From an uncultured Collinsella sp. (GTDB taxonomy: Bacteria; Actinomycetota; Coriobacteriia; Coriobacteriales; Coriobacteriaceae): 64,000 bases of DNA. Position numbers and translations under genes: made by a program. The stretch spans positions 55,313 through 119,312 of the forward strand of contig CATXXC010000005.1 of the NCBI GenBank assembly GCA_958403385.1, written 5' to 3'. Positions 28,636-40,367 of the stretch are shown here, piece by piece (position 1 is the first letter of the stretch; each line of letters begins with the position of its first letter). A model generated the notes under the pieces. The model ran no database searches and was not told the origin of the DNA. It saw only the letters and a list, made by a program, of their open reading frames with translations.

Positions 28636-28705
28636 CCGGGTTTCCATAGTACTGGCGAAACAGTTTTATAGTTCTGACGAAGCAGTCCATGAAATCCGAC
28701 TTGCC

Positions 28706-29647
28706 TTATGCCAAGAACTCCTTGGTGGTCGCCACGATGTTGGCGGCGTCCAGGCCGTACTTGTGCAGGAGCTCGGCACCCGGGCCGGACTCGCCGAAGG
28801 TGTCGTTGACACCGATCTTCTTGAGCGGCGTCGGGCACTGCTCGCACAGGACGTCGGCGACGGCGCTGCCCAGGCCACCGATCACAGAGTGCTCCTCGAC
28901 GGTCACGACGTGACCGGTCTTGGTGGCGCTCTTGACGATCAGGTCTGCATCGATGGGCTTGATGGTGTGCATGTTGATGACCTCGGCGTCAATACCCTCG
29001 GCAGCGAGCTGCTCGGCGGCCTCGAGGGCCTCGCCGACCATCAGACCGCAGGCAATGATGGTAACGTCGGCGCCCTCGCGCATAACGATGCCCTTACCCA
29101 ACTCGAACTTGTAGGTCTCGGGGTCGTTGATAACCGGCGAGGCCAAACGAGCGAAGCGCATGTACACCGGACCGTCGCACTCGTAGGCGGCGCGCGTCAC
29201 GGCGCGGGCCTCGACGTCGTCGGCAGGAACGATCACGGTCATGCCGGGGATGACGCGCATGAGGGCGATATCCTCGCAGCACTGGTGCGTGGCGCCATCC
29301 TCGCCCACCGAGATACCGGCGTGCGTGGCACCGATCTTAACGTTAAGGTGCGGATAGCCGATGGAGTTGCGGACCTGCTCAAAGGCGCGGCCGGCGGCAA
29401 ACATGGCAAAGCTGCTCGCGAAGGCGACGCGGCCGGTGGTTGCGATACCGGCGGCAACACCCATCAGGTTGCTCTCGGCGATGCCCACATCGAAGAAGCG
29501 GTCGGGGCAGGCGGCCTTAAACTTGCCGGTCTGCGTGGCGGCGGCCAGGTCGGCGTCGAGGACCACAAAGTCATCGTGCTCGTTGGCGAGCTCGACGAGG
29601 GCCTCGCCGTAGCTTACGCGCGTGGCGATTTTCTTGACGTCTGCCAT
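28706..29647 (-). CDS. Transketolase C-terminal subunit
   Basis: 313 aa, the pyrimidine-binding and C-terminal domains of a split transketolase. Seen: VVLDADLAAATQTGKF, FFDVGIAESNLMGVAAG with the Glu that activates TPP, and HAGISVGEDGATHQ. The C-terminal domain includes VVTVEEHSVIGGLGSAV. ATG 29647 is one base after the stop of the N-terminal subunit, so both halves are made together. It moves two-carbon units in the pentose phosphate pathway. Stop TAA. Confidence 0.94.
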   Translation of the reverse strand: MADVKKIATRVSYGEALVELANEHDDFVVLDADLAAATQTGKFKAACPDRFFDVGIAESNLMGVAAGIATTGRVAFASSFAMFAAGRAFEQVRNSIGYPHLNVKIGATHAGISVGEDGATHQCCEDIALMRVIPGMTVIVPADDVEARAVTRAAYECDGPVYMRFARLASPVINDPETYKFELGKGIVMREGADVTIIACGLMVGEALEAAEQLAAEGIDAEVINMHTIKPIDADLIVKSATKTGHVVTVEEHSVIGGLGSAVADVLCEQCPTPLKKIGVNDTFGESGPGAELLHKYGLDAANIVATTKEFLA

Positions 29648-29648
29648 C

Positions 29649-30479
29649 CTAGAGCTCCTCTCCGGCGGCCGTGAGCTCTGCCATGGCCTGCTCAAACTGT
29701 TCATCGTTGGGGGCCTTGCCGTGCCAGCCAACCTGGTTCTCCATAAAGGAGACGCCCTTGCCCTTCGTGGTCTCGGCGATAATGGCGGTCGGCTGACCCT
29801 TGGTGGCGCGAGCCTCGGCAAAGGCGGCGCGGATCTGATCGAAGTCGTTGCCGTCGGCGAGCTCCACCACATGGAACTTAAAGGCGCGGAACTTGTCGGC
29901 GAGCGGCATGGGGTCGTTGACCTCCTCGACGGGGCCGTCGATCTGCAAGCCGTTGTGGTCGACAATCACACAGAGGTTATCGAGCTGCTGGTTGCCGGCG
30001 AACATGGCGGCCTCCCAGACCTGGCCCTCCTCGCTCTCGCCATCGCCCAGCAGGGCGTAGGTGCGATAAGAATCGCCCCAGTGCTTGGCGGCAACCGCCA
30101 TGCCCACGGCGGCGGAGATGCCCTGGCCCAGCGAGCCGGTGGACATATCGACGCCCGGGGTGTCGTTCATGTTGGGATGACCCTGCAGGTGGCTGCCGAT
30201 GTGGCGCAGCGTCTCGAGATTCTCCTTGGGAAAGAACCCGCGCTCGGCGAGCACGGCGTACAGACCAGGCGCGCAGTGGCCCTTGGAAAGCACAAAACGA
30301 TCGCGGTCGGCCTTGCGGGGATCGGCCGGGTCGACGTTCATTTCCTCAAAGTACAGATAGGTCATGATGTCGGCAGCGCCGAGCGAACCGCCCGGATGGC
30401 CGGACTTGGCAGCGTGCACGCCGGTGACGATGCCCTTCCTTACCTCGTTGGCAACCTTTTTGAGCTCTTCGTCGCTCAT
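29649..30479 (-). CDS. Transketolase N-terminal subunit
   Basis: 276 aa, the pyrophosphate-binding half. Seen: SGHPGGSLGAADI near the N-terminus, RDRFVLSKGHCAPGLYA, GSLGQGISAAVGMA and GDGESEEGQVWEAAMFA with the TPP/Mg2+ motif GDG(X)~27N. Catalytic His residues are in KSGHP and SKGH. ATG 30479 has GAAAGGAAGGCACA upstream. It forms one enzyme with the next gene. Stop TAG. Confidence 0.94.
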   Translation of the reverse strand: MSDEELKKVANEVRKGIVTGVHAAKSGHPGGSLGAADIMTYLYFEEMNVDPADPRKADRDRFVLSKGHCAPGLYAVLAERGFFPKENLETLRHIGSHLQGHPNMNDTPGVDMSTGSLGQGISAAVGMAVAAKHWGDSYRTYALLGDGESEEGQVWEAAMFAGNQQLDNLCVIVDHNGLQIDGPVEEVNDPMPLADKFRAFKFHVVELADGNDFDQIRAAFAEARATKGQPTAIIAETTKGKGVSFMENQVGWHGKAPNDEQFEQAMAELTAAGEEL

Positions 30480-30686
30480 TGTGCCTTCCTTTCATCCTCT
30501 TTAGACAAGATGCGCACGGCACAGAAGGTCGTCCCAACCCAGCCGCGATGCACGTACGCCATTCATTATGCTGGAAACTGGAAGCTTTACCAGAGTATTT
30601 ATCATTATTTGAGCAATTTAGCAGGCAGAACCGCTGATGAAACGGTTTACCAATGTGAACGTCTTTTGGATGGAACGCAGTCGGCC

Positions 30687-31577
30687 CTACGCGTTAATGT
30701 CCTTGAAGCCCTCACCGAAGGTCTCCGTAACGTCGGCGACCGTCACAATAGCACGCGGGTCGCGCTCACGCACAATGGTTTTGAGCGTGTTGAGCTCGCG
30801 ACGACTCACGATTACCATGATCACCGGCTTCTCGGCACCCGAGTACATGCCGGTCGCCTTAAACTTGGTGCAGCCGCGACCCAGGCCATACATGATGTCG
30901 GCCGCGATATCGGGAAACTTGTCCGAGATGATGAGTACCATACGGCGCCTGTTACCGCCGTCGACCACGGCATCGATCACGTAGCCGCTAATGACCATTG
31001 AAAGGCCTGCATACAGCGCGTTTTCGACCGAGAAGACCGGGGCCGAAAGCGCGCATACGGCAACGTCGATCGCCATGACGGTGGAGCCCACCGGTAGGGA
31101 CGTATTGCGCGAGATGATCTGGCCGATCGTGTCGGAGCCGCCGGTGTTGGCACCGGCGCGCAGCACAATGCCGTAGCCGATGCCCGTGATAATGCCTCCC
31201 CACATAGCGGGCAGCATCAGGTCGGCATGTGCCAGCGGCGCCACAAACGGAGCAAACAGGTCGGTGAAGAAGCCCAGCAGCACAAAGCCCGTCGCCGTCT
31301 GGACCACGTAGAACATGCCACCCTCGCGCATAACGACCAGCAGCAGCAAGGCATTCATCACGATGGTCTGGATACCGACGGGAAGCGATATGCCATACGA
31401 GGCGCCGACCGCCTGAATAATCGTGGCGAGACCCGTAACGCCGCCGGCGGCAAGGCCATTGGGGATCAAAAACAGGTCCGTCGCGATAGCGGCCAGAGCG
31501 CAGCCCAGCATAATCTTGGGCAGATCGTGAAAGAAGTTCAGCGAAAGAATGCGCTTGATGTCCAGACGATATGCCAT
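30687..31577 (-). CDS. YitT-family membrane protein
   Basis: 296 aa. Five or six helices include FLIPNGLAAGGVTGLATII and LRAGANTGGSDTIGQII, typical YitT/DUF161 signatures. The C-terminal cytoplasmic DUF2179 domain begins near ISDKFPDIAADIM. The transported compound is unknown. ATG 31577 follows GGGAGG. The RBS abuts the U-run of the prfB terminator, and no other promoter space exists between them. Stop TAG. Confidence 0.88.
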   Translation of the reverse strand: MAYRLDIKRILSLNFFHDLPKIMLGCALAAIATDLFLIPNGLAAGGVTGLATIIQAVGASYGISLPVGIQTIVMNALLLLVVMREGGMFYVVQTATGFVLLGFFTDLFAPFVAPLAHADLMLPAMWGGIITGIGYGIVLRAGANTGGSDTIGQIISRNTSLPVGSTVMAIDVAVCALSAPVFSVENALYAGLSMVISGYVIDAVVDGGNRRRMVLIISDKFPDIAADIMYGLGRGCTKFKATGMYSGAEKPVIMVIVSRRELNTLKTIVRERDPRAIVTVADVTETFGEGFKDINA

Positions 31578-31589
31578 GCTACCTCCCTC

Positions 31590-31618
31590 AAAAAAGCGCA
31601 CCCAAACGAGTGCGCTTT
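31590..31618 (-). terminator. Terminator after prfB, abutting the yitT RBS
   Basis: AAAGCGCA/TGCGCTTT stem with six T on the minus strand. The RBS of the next gene (31581-31587) begins 3 bases further on, so yitT depends on read-through or on an internal promoter. Confidence 0.85.
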
Positions 31619-31707
31619 GAACTTCTTGCTGTATTCGATTCTACCGATTCATCGAGCAAATACCACCCCTGCGAAGTGTTTGCATCGACCCGGAGCCAAC
31701 CATGTGC

Positions 31708-32855
31708 CTAGGCGTCCGAGCCTTCCGCATCGGCGTTGCCGGTTGCCCAGCGATGGTAGCCGATCACAAACGGATCCAGATCGCCATCGTCGAGAACGGC
31801 CTCGACGTTGCTGGTCTCCACGCCCGTACGCAGGTCCTTGACCATCTGATACGGGTAGAGCACGTAGCTGCGAATCTGGTTACCAAACCCGATCGTGGTC
31901 TTGGGTCCACGAATCTCGTCGAGCGCCTCGGCGCGCTTCTCAAGCTCGATCTCGTACAGACGGGCCTTGAGAATCTGCATGCACGCGGCCTTGTTCTGAA
32001 TCTGGCTGCGCTCGTTTTGGCAAGTGACAACGATGCCGCTGGGAAAATGCGTCACGCGTACGGCGGAGTCGGTGGTGTTGACGCCCTGGCCGCCCGGGCC
32101 GCTCGCGTGATACACGTCCACGCGGATATCGTCGGGACTGATCTCGATGTCGATATCGTCAGGCAGCACGGGGATGACCTCGACGCCGGCAAAAGTGGTC
32201 TGGCGGCGCTTCTTGTCGTCGGTGGGGCTAATGCGCACCAAGCGGTGCACACCGGCCTCGGCACGCAGCATGCCAAACGCGTCCTTGCCCTCGACGGTAA
32301 AGGTCGCACGGTCGATGCCGATGACCTCAGCCGCGGGGCAGTCGTTAATGGTGACCTTCCAGCCGCGACGCTGGCAGTACTTCATGTACATCTTAAAGAG
32401 CATGAAGGTCCAGTCCTGCGCCTCCAGGCCACCCTGTCCGGGCTTGATGGTCACAATCGCGTCGCCGTGATCGAACTCACCGGTAAACCAGCTCGAAAGC
32501 TCGAGATCGTCGATTGCGCGGGCCAGGCGTTTTGCCGTAGCGGCAGCCTCCTCGCGCAATGCGGCGGCATCGGGGTCGTCGCCCATCTCCTCGGCAAGCT
32601 CCAGCGCCGCACGGGCGTCAGATAGCTCGCCGCGCGCGGTATCCACGGCAGCGATATCTTCCTTGGCGCGAGCGATCTCCTCCATGGTGGCGCGAGCGGC
32701 GTCGGCATCATCCCAAAAGCCAGGGGCCACGCTTTTGGCCTCGAGCTCGGTCACGCGCGTGCGCTTCTCGTCCAAATGAAGATACGACTCGACCTCGCCG
32801 AGCCGGTCCGCAAACGCGTCGAGCTCGGCGGGCGTTACCTCTAAAGCCTCGACCA

Positions 32856-32856
<1 letters not shown>
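31708..32856 (-). CDS. prfB: Peptide chain release factor 2 with SPT motif
   Basis: 382 aa. The GGQ motif ASGPGGQGVN, which triggers hydrolysis, is intact. The codon-reading tripeptide is SPT (RISPTDDKKRRQTTF), while RF2 usually has SPF. The rest of the loop matches RF2. The frame is open throughout, so there is no programmed frameshift. ATG 32856 overlaps the secA stop by one base (TAATG). RF2 reads TAA and TGA; TGA is nearly absent as stop in this window. Stop TAG. Confidence 0.93.
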
Positions 32857-35663
<2,807 letters not shown>

Positions 35664-35792
35664 GTGGTTTTCCTTTTTGGCCATCGCCCGCGCCATGCAG
35701 CCTCGGGCGAGTTAAACACAGATAAATGTACTTTAGCCAAACAGGACGCGGCCTATACGGTCGACCTCGACCGCCACGTAATAACTACGACC

Positions 35793-35830
35793 AACCTGCC
35801 AAAAAGGGACAGGTTTATTTTGGCAGGTTT
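35793..35830. repeat. Family C palindrome (AAACCTGCCAAAA type), copy 2
   Basis: AACCTGCCAAAAAGGGACAG and the inverted arm TTTTGGCAGGTT. It nearly equals the copy at 23638-23676. Confidence 0.88.
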
Positions 35831-35859
35831 TATCTGGGAAAACGCTGTCTCTCTGCCAT

Positions 35860-35926
35860 TTGGTGCAAGCTAGCCCGTCCCCTTCGCACCAATCTGGTGC
35901 AATGGGGACGGGCTAGCTTGCACCAA
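35860..35926. repeat. Family C perfect palindrome (GGGGACGGGCTAGC type)
   Basis: Arms 35860-35882 and 35904-35926 pair over all 23 bases. The centre has a second hairpin, GCACCA/TGGTGC. It lies 33 bp downstream of the previous element and just before the rpmE terminator. Confidence 0.92.
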
Positions 35927-35933
35927 TAAAAAG

Positions 35934-35969
35934 AAAAGGGCCGCGCACCCAAACGGATGCACGGCCCTT
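35934..35969 (-). terminator. Terminator after rpmE
   Basis: AAGGGCCG/CGGCCCTT stem with TTTTCTTTTT on the minus strand. It is 36 bp past the rpmE stop. Confidence 0.85.
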
Positions 35970-36004
35970 ATGCCATGAATGCGAGCGATTCCGCGGCGAG
36001 CTAT

Positions 36005-36430
36005 TTACTCAGCAGCCTCGGTGGTCTCGGCCTCGGCAGCGGCCTCCTCGACGGGAGCCTCTGCGGGAGCCTCGGCGGCCTGCTTAGCAGCCTCCTCGGC
36101 GAACTTAGCGGCACGCTTAGCCTTCTCGGCAGCCTTAGCCTCAGCGGCGGCCTTGCGAGCGGCCTCGGCCTCAGCAGCCTTGGCGGCCTTGGCAGCCTTG
36201 GCCTCCTCAGCCTTCTTGAGCTGGGCGGCAGCGGCGCCACCGAACTTGTCGGCGAAGCGCTGGACGCGTCCACCGGTGTCGACGAACTTCTGCTGGCCGG
36301 TGTAGAACGGATGGCACTCGTTGCAAAGCTCGACCTTCATCTCGGACACGGTAGCGTGCGTCTTGAAGGTGTTGCCGCAGGAGCACGTCACCGTGCACTC
36401 GACATACTGGGGATGGATACCCTGCTTCAT
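36005..36430 (-). CDS. rpmE: 50S ribosomal protein L31 with long Ala/Glu-rich tail
   Basis: 141 aa, about twice the normal ~70. Residues 1-70 are a standard zinc-type L31: CSCGNTF and ELCNECHPFYTG, then DTGGRVQRF. The tail from ~71 on is nearly all Ala, Glu and Lys (KAEEAKAAKAAKAAEAEAAR), predicted as a long charged helix, ending acidic. Codon use is like the head. ATG 36430 has AAGGAG upstream. Stop TAA. Confidence 0.92.
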   Translation of the reverse strand: MKQGIHPQYVECTVTCSCGNTFKTHATVSEMKVELCNECHPFYTGQQKFVDTGGRVQRFADKFGGAAAAQLKKAEEAKAAKAAKAAEAEAARKAAAEAKAAEKAKRAAKFAEEAAKQAAEAPAEAPVEEAAAEAETTEAAE

Positions 36431-36480
36431 GGTAGGACTCCTTATTAGTCAGGCGCTGGTTACCGATCAGCGCATAAGGC

Positions 36481-36501
36481 GTCTTGGTTTCCGACCAAGA
36501 C
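36481..36501 (-). other. Hairpin in the rpmE leader
   Basis: GTCTTGGT-TTCCG-ACCAAGAC is a perfect 8-bp stem about 50 bases before the rpmE start. It has no T-run. A role in leader control is possible. Confidence 0.6.
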
Positions 36502-36514
36502 AACAAACTCGGCT

Positions 36515-36543
36515 ATGGTACCACGGCGCCGCACGTCCCACAA
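36515..36543 (-). promoter_or_regulatory. Candidate rpmE promoter
   Basis: Reading the minus strand: TTGTGG (36543-36538), 17 bp, TACCAT (36520-36515). The spacing is ideal, and the leader hairpin follows. The rest of 36544-36736 holds nothing I can support apart from the leader of the plus-strand ACT gene. Confidence 0.5.
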
Positions 36544-36736
36544 AAGGTTCACGGTCTTTATGCAATGCGACATGCCCAATCGCAGCGAGCACGCACCCCA
36601 TCGAACCTTCACCCATGTTGCAGACGTGTAACGCCGCAGTAAGCACACCCCTTTTGGCGCCAGACAGGTACAATGATGAACACTGTACCGTAGCGGAGCG
36701 CCCCGCGCGCGCCGCAATCACGCGAAAGGGTTTCCC

Positions 36737-37024
36737 ATGGCCGAGATCTCGTCCTCCCGTATCGTCATCACCGTCCTTGGCAAGAACCGCCCCGGCATCG
36801 TCGCCGGCGTCACCCGTGTTCTGGGCGAGGCCAACGTCGACATCCGCGACATTACGCAGTCCATTATCGAGGACATCTTCACCATGACCATGCTGGCCGA
36901 CACTGCTGAGTCCAAGCTCGACTTCGCCGAGCTGCAGAAGGCGCTGGCCGAGGCCGGCGAGCTTTCGGGCGTCAACGTGTCCATCCAGCGCGAGGACGTC
37001 TTTAACTTTATGTACCGCCTGTAG
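36737..37024 (+). CDS. ACT-domain protein (UPF0237 type)
   Basis: 95 aa. It is a two-ACT-like small regulator beginning RIVITVLGKNRPGIVAGVTR with NVDIRDITQS, the UPF0237 signature. It likely binds a small ligand; the partner is unknown. ATG 36737 follows CGCGAAAGGGTTTCCC. It precedes the citrate synthase gene by 77 bp, perhaps in one transcript. Stop TAG. Confidence 0.9.
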   Translation: MAEISSSRIVITVLGKNRPGIVAGVTRVLGEANVDIRDITQSIIEDIFTMTMLADTAESKLDFAELQKALAEAGELSGVNVSIQREDVFNFMYRL

Positions 37025-37101
37025 CGAACAAGCCGCTCGGGGCAGCTTGACGTCATATCGTCCAAGCGCGCGGCCCCAAAGCGGACCGGAGAGGAGCGCG
37101 C

Positions 37102-38520
37102 ATGGCCTACGACGCCAAGAAAATCTACTACCGCTTCGATGACCACTTGAGCCGACTGGTTCTGGATTACGAAGCAAGCCGCCAGATTTCGCCTGAGAGC
37201 GAAAGCCTCTACCACGGCCTGCCGACCGACCCTTATGACGAGGGCTTGTTCGAAGAGCACAATGTCAAGCGCGGCCTGCGCAATGCCGACGGCTCGGGCG
37301 TGGTCGCGGGCCTCACTCGTATCTCGGATGTGCACGGCTACAACAAGGTCGACGGAAAGGTCGTGCCCGATCAGGGCAAGCTCACGCTTCGCGGCTACAG
37401 CATCGAGGATCTGGTCAACAATGCCCAGGCCGAGAATCGCTACGGCTACGAAGAAGTCGCCTATCTGCTTATCACGGGTTCGCTGCCCAACAAGGAAGAG
37501 CTCGACGGCTTCTGCGAGCGCCTAGGTGCCTTTAGACATCTGAGCGACGAGTACGTCAAAGAGTTTCCCATGACCACGGTGTCGTCGAGCATCATGAACG
37601 TGCTTCAGCGCGCCGTGCTGCTGCTCTACGCCTTCGATGCCGAACCAGACGTGATCACGCCCGAGCACGAAATCGACGTCGCCATTTCCATGCTCGCACG
37701 TCTCCCGCGCATCGCCGCCTTCGCACACATGGCCTCGGTCGCCAAGCTTCGCGGCTCCGAGGTTCACGTGCCGCACCCCACGCCCGGCCTCTCCACCGCC
37801 GAGACCATCCTACAGGTCCTGCGCGGCGGCATGGCGTTCACCCGCGATGAGGCGATGCTGCTCGACGTTATGCTCATGCTGCATGCCGAGCACGGCGGCG
37901 GCAACAACTCCACCTTCGCTTGCCGCGTGCTGTCGTCTTCGGCCACCGACCCGTATTCCGCCTACGCCGCGGCTATCGGCTCGCTCAAGGGCCCGCGCCA
38001 CGGCGGCGCCAATGCCAAGGTCGTGTCTATGCACGAGGACATCCGCGCGCATGTCTCCAACTGGGAGGACGAGGACGAGGTCGCGGCCTACCTGGGCAAG
38101 ATCCTCGACAAGCAGGCCTTCGACGGCACGGGCCTCATCTACGGCATGGGCCACGCCGTCTATACGCTCAGCGACCCGCGCGCCGAGGTCTGCCGCCGTT
38201 ACGCGCGCTCACTGGCAGCCAAGAAGGACTTGGGCGAAGAGTTCGCACTCATCGAGCGTATCGAGCGCCTGGCACCCCAGGTCATGCGCGACCACGGCAT
38301 GACCAAGCCCATCTGCGCCAACATCGACCTGTACACGGGCTTTATCTACAAGATGCTCGGCGTGCCCGAGACGCTCTTTACGCCGCTATTCGCCGTCGCC
38401 CGCATGGCCGGCTGGTCGGCGCACCGCATGGAAGAGCTCTTCTGCGCGCACCGTATCATCCGCCCCGCCTATCGTCCGGTAATCGAGCCGCTGGAGTACA
38501 AGCCGCTCGCCGACCGCTAG
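37102..38520 (+). CDS. gltA: Citrate synthase
   Basis: 472 aa. Active-site residues are His in MLHAEHGGG, His in YGMGHAVY and Asp in ICANIDLYTG, with oxaloacetate-binding Arg near AHRIIRPAYRP. Size and the N-terminal ~65-residue extension fit the clostridial-type long citrate synthases. It condenses acetyl-CoA with oxaloacetate, giving 2-oxoglutarate precursors for glutamate synthesis via GltBD. ATG 37102 has GAGAGGAGCGCGC upstream. Stop TAG. Confidence 0.93.
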   Translation: MAYDAKKIYYRFDDHLSRLVLDYEASRQISPESESLYHGLPTDPYDEGLFEEHNVKRGLRNADGSGVVAGLTRISDVHGYNKVDGKVVPDQGKLTLRGYSIEDLVNNAQAENRYGYEEVAYLLITGSLPNKEELDGFCERLGAFRHLSDEYVKEFPMTTVSSSIMNVLQRAVLLLYAFDAEPDVITPEHEIDVAISMLARLPRIAAFAHMASVAKLRGSEVHVPHPTPGLSTAETILQVLRGGMAFTRDEAMLLDVMLMLHAEHGGGNNSTFACRVLSSSATDPYSAYAAAIGSLKGPRHGGANAKVVSMHEDIRAHVSNWEDEDEVAAYLGKILDKQAFDGTGLIYGMGHAVYTLSDPRAEVCRRYARSLAAKKDLGEEFALIERIERLAPQVMRDHGMTKPICANIDLYTGFIYKMLGVPETLFTPLFAVARMAGWSAHRMEELFCAHRIIRPAYRPVIEPLEYKPLADR

Positions 38521-38543
38521 GACGCGGACCGTTATAGAACTCG

Positions 38544-38582
38544 AGCGTGGTCAGGGACCCAAGCCCTCGGCCACGCTTTTTA
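38544..38582 (+). terminator. Terminator after citrate synthase
   Basis: AGCGTGGTC...GGCCACGCT stem with TTTTTAT, 24 bp past the stop. Confidence 0.85.
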
Positions 38583-38606
38583 TGCCAGTAGAAAGGATCG
38601 CAACGA

Positions 38607-39449
38607 ATGATTGTGTTTTCCGATATGGATGGGACGCTGCTGACGAGCGATAAGCAGATGAGCGATGCCACCTGGGCAATGCTCGACGAGCTCGCACGTC
38701 GTGGCATCGAGTTTGTTCCCTGCACGGGACGTCCACTGTCGGGCATCTTTGAGCCCATTCTCGCCCATCCCGCCGTGCACTACGCGGTCTGTGCCAACGG
38801 CGCCAGCGTCTGGCAGCTCGACGAGGATACGCCCACCGACGCCTCGCGCGCCACGTGCATCTTGAGCCGTCCGCTCGACCGTGGCATTGCCCACCGCATC
38901 CATCGCATTGCCGCCGGCCACGATGTGACCTTCGATATCTTCGCGGATGGGCAGTGCTTCCTCCCCCGCTCGCTATACGGGCGTCTGGATGAGTTCTGTG
39001 GCGGCGACCCCCACATCGCGGCTTCGCTCAAGCGCACACGAACACCGATCGACATGGATATCGACAGCAAGATCGACGAGGTCGAGACGCTCGAACGCAT
39101 CGCCATGTACTGGCACGACCCGGCCGATCGCGACGCCATCGCAGCAGAGCTCGACACGCTCGGAGGCATTGAGGTCACGCGTTCGTACGCCATGAATATC
39201 GAGGTCATGGGTGAGGGTGCCACCAAGGGAACGGCCCTCACGTGGCTATGCGAGCACCTGGGCGAGCGTCTCGCCGACGCCTGGGCCTTCGGCGACAACA
39301 TCAACGACATCCCCATGCTGCAGGCAGCGGGCCATGGCGTGGCCATGATCAACGCCGAGCCTGAAGATCGCGAGGCCGCCGACGCCATCACCGAATACGA
39401 CAACGACCACGACGGCGTCGCCCGCACCATCATGGCCGCCCTCGCCTAG
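38607..39449 (+). CDS. HAD-superfamily (Cof-type) phosphatase
   Basis: 280 aa. Motif I is FSDMDGTLLT, motif II PCTGRPL, the Lys and motif IV are in EGATKGTALT and FGDNINDIPML. The large C2B cap lies between. It dephosphorylates small metabolites, often sugar or nucleotide phosphates; the substrate is unknown. ATG 38607 follows GAAAGGATCGCAACGA. Stop TAG. Confidence 0.88.
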   Translation: MIVFSDMDGTLLTSDKQMSDATWAMLDELARRGIEFVPCTGRPLSGIFEPILAHPAVHYAVCANGASVWQLDEDTPTDASRATCILSRPLDRGIAHRIHRIAAGHDVTFDIFADGQCFLPRSLYGRLDEFCGGDPHIAASLKRTRTPIDMDIDSKIDEVETLERIAMYWHDPADRDAIAAELDTLGGIEVTRSYAMNIEVMGEGATKGTALTWLCEHLGERLADAWAFGDNINDIPMLQAAGHGVAMINAEPEDREAADAITEYDNDHDGVARTIMAALA

Positions 39450-39465
39450 TCATTGATCAATCATT

Positions 39466-39565
39466 GGGGACGTTCTTAAACGACTAGTCGTTGGGGACAC
39501 TCTTCGCAAAAAGCTGCAAGGATTGTCCCCCACTGTCGGCAGAAAAGGAACGTCCCCATCTGCCG
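39466..39565. repeat. Family C element (GGGGACGTTC type)
   Basis: GGGGACGTTC at 39466 pairs with GAACGTCCCC ending at 39557. Inside lie ACGACTAGTCGT and a second GGGGAC core, and CGGCAG/CTGCCG encloses the right half. It separates two convergent HAD genes. Confidence 0.8.
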
Positions 39566-39567
39566 GA

Positions 39568-40362
39568 TTAGGAGAAACTCTCCAGCACGCGACGGAGCTC
39601 ACGTTGGACGGCGTGGTCACGGTTACAACCCACCACGCGATCGGCCACCGCCTTGAGCGCGGGGCGCGCATTTTCCATCGCGCAGCCCGTGCCGACAAAG
39701 CGAATGATCTCGTAGTCGTTCATCGAGTCGCCAAACGCCATGACCTCGTCGCGTTCGACGCCATAGTGCTCCATGAGCTGCTCGATTCCCGAGGCTTTCG
39801 ACACACCGGGCTGCATGGCATCGATCCATGCGTTTCCAGAAGGCGCAAAGGTAAAGAGCTGGCCAAGCTCGCGCTGCAGTACGTAGGCACTGTCCATAAC
39901 GGCACAGTCATCGCAAAAGATACTCGCCTTGATGATATTTACGCTGGGATCGGGCAGCTCCCAAATGCGCTCGGCATTGGGAAGGTCCTTATCGACCTCA
40001 CGCACGAACTTGCACTCGTCATCGAGCAGGAAGGACTTGGTTCGGTCAAAGAGCGCAAGATGCAGATTGGGAAACGTCCTGACGGCTTGGGCGAGCCTTC
40101 GAATCGCCAGGTGGGAATACACCTCACGGTCTACCATCTTACCGTCGGCGTAGACCTGGGCGCCGTTAGCGGCGACAAAGTCCATCTTGTCGCGAACGGG
40201 CGCAAAGAACTCACACAGGCGATCGTAGCGACGACCTGACGATGCAGCGAAATGCACACCATGCTCGTGTAGCGCCAGAATCAGTTCGTAGGTCTCGGGA
40301 GGCACCTGGCCGTTTTCGTCAAGCAGTGTGCCGTCCATATCGGATGCAATCAGTTTAAACAT
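39568..40362 (-). CDS. HAD-superfamily (Cof-type) phosphatase
   Basis: 264 aa. Motif I is IASDMDGTLLDENG, motif II FAASSGRRYDR, the Lys is in VSKASGIEQL and motif IV FGDSMNDYEII. It is a paralogue of the gene at 38607, with which it is convergent. The RBS AAGGGAG is the 3' arm of a long hairpin (40368-40429). Substrate unknown. Stop TAA. Confidence 0.88.
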   Translation of the reverse strand: MFKLIASDMDGTLLDENGQVPPETYELILALHEHGVHFAASSGRRYDRLCEFFAPVRDKMDFVAANGAQVYADGKMVDREVYSHLAIRRLAQAVRTFPNLHLALFDRTKSFLLDDECKFVREVDKDLPNAERIWELPDPSVNIIKASIFCDDCAVMDSAYVLQRELGQLFTFAPSGNAWIDAMQPGVSKASGIEQLMEHYGVERDEVMAFGDSMNDYEIIRFVGTGCAMENARPALKAVADRVVGCNRDHAVQRELRRVLESFS

Positions 40363-40367
40363 AGAAA

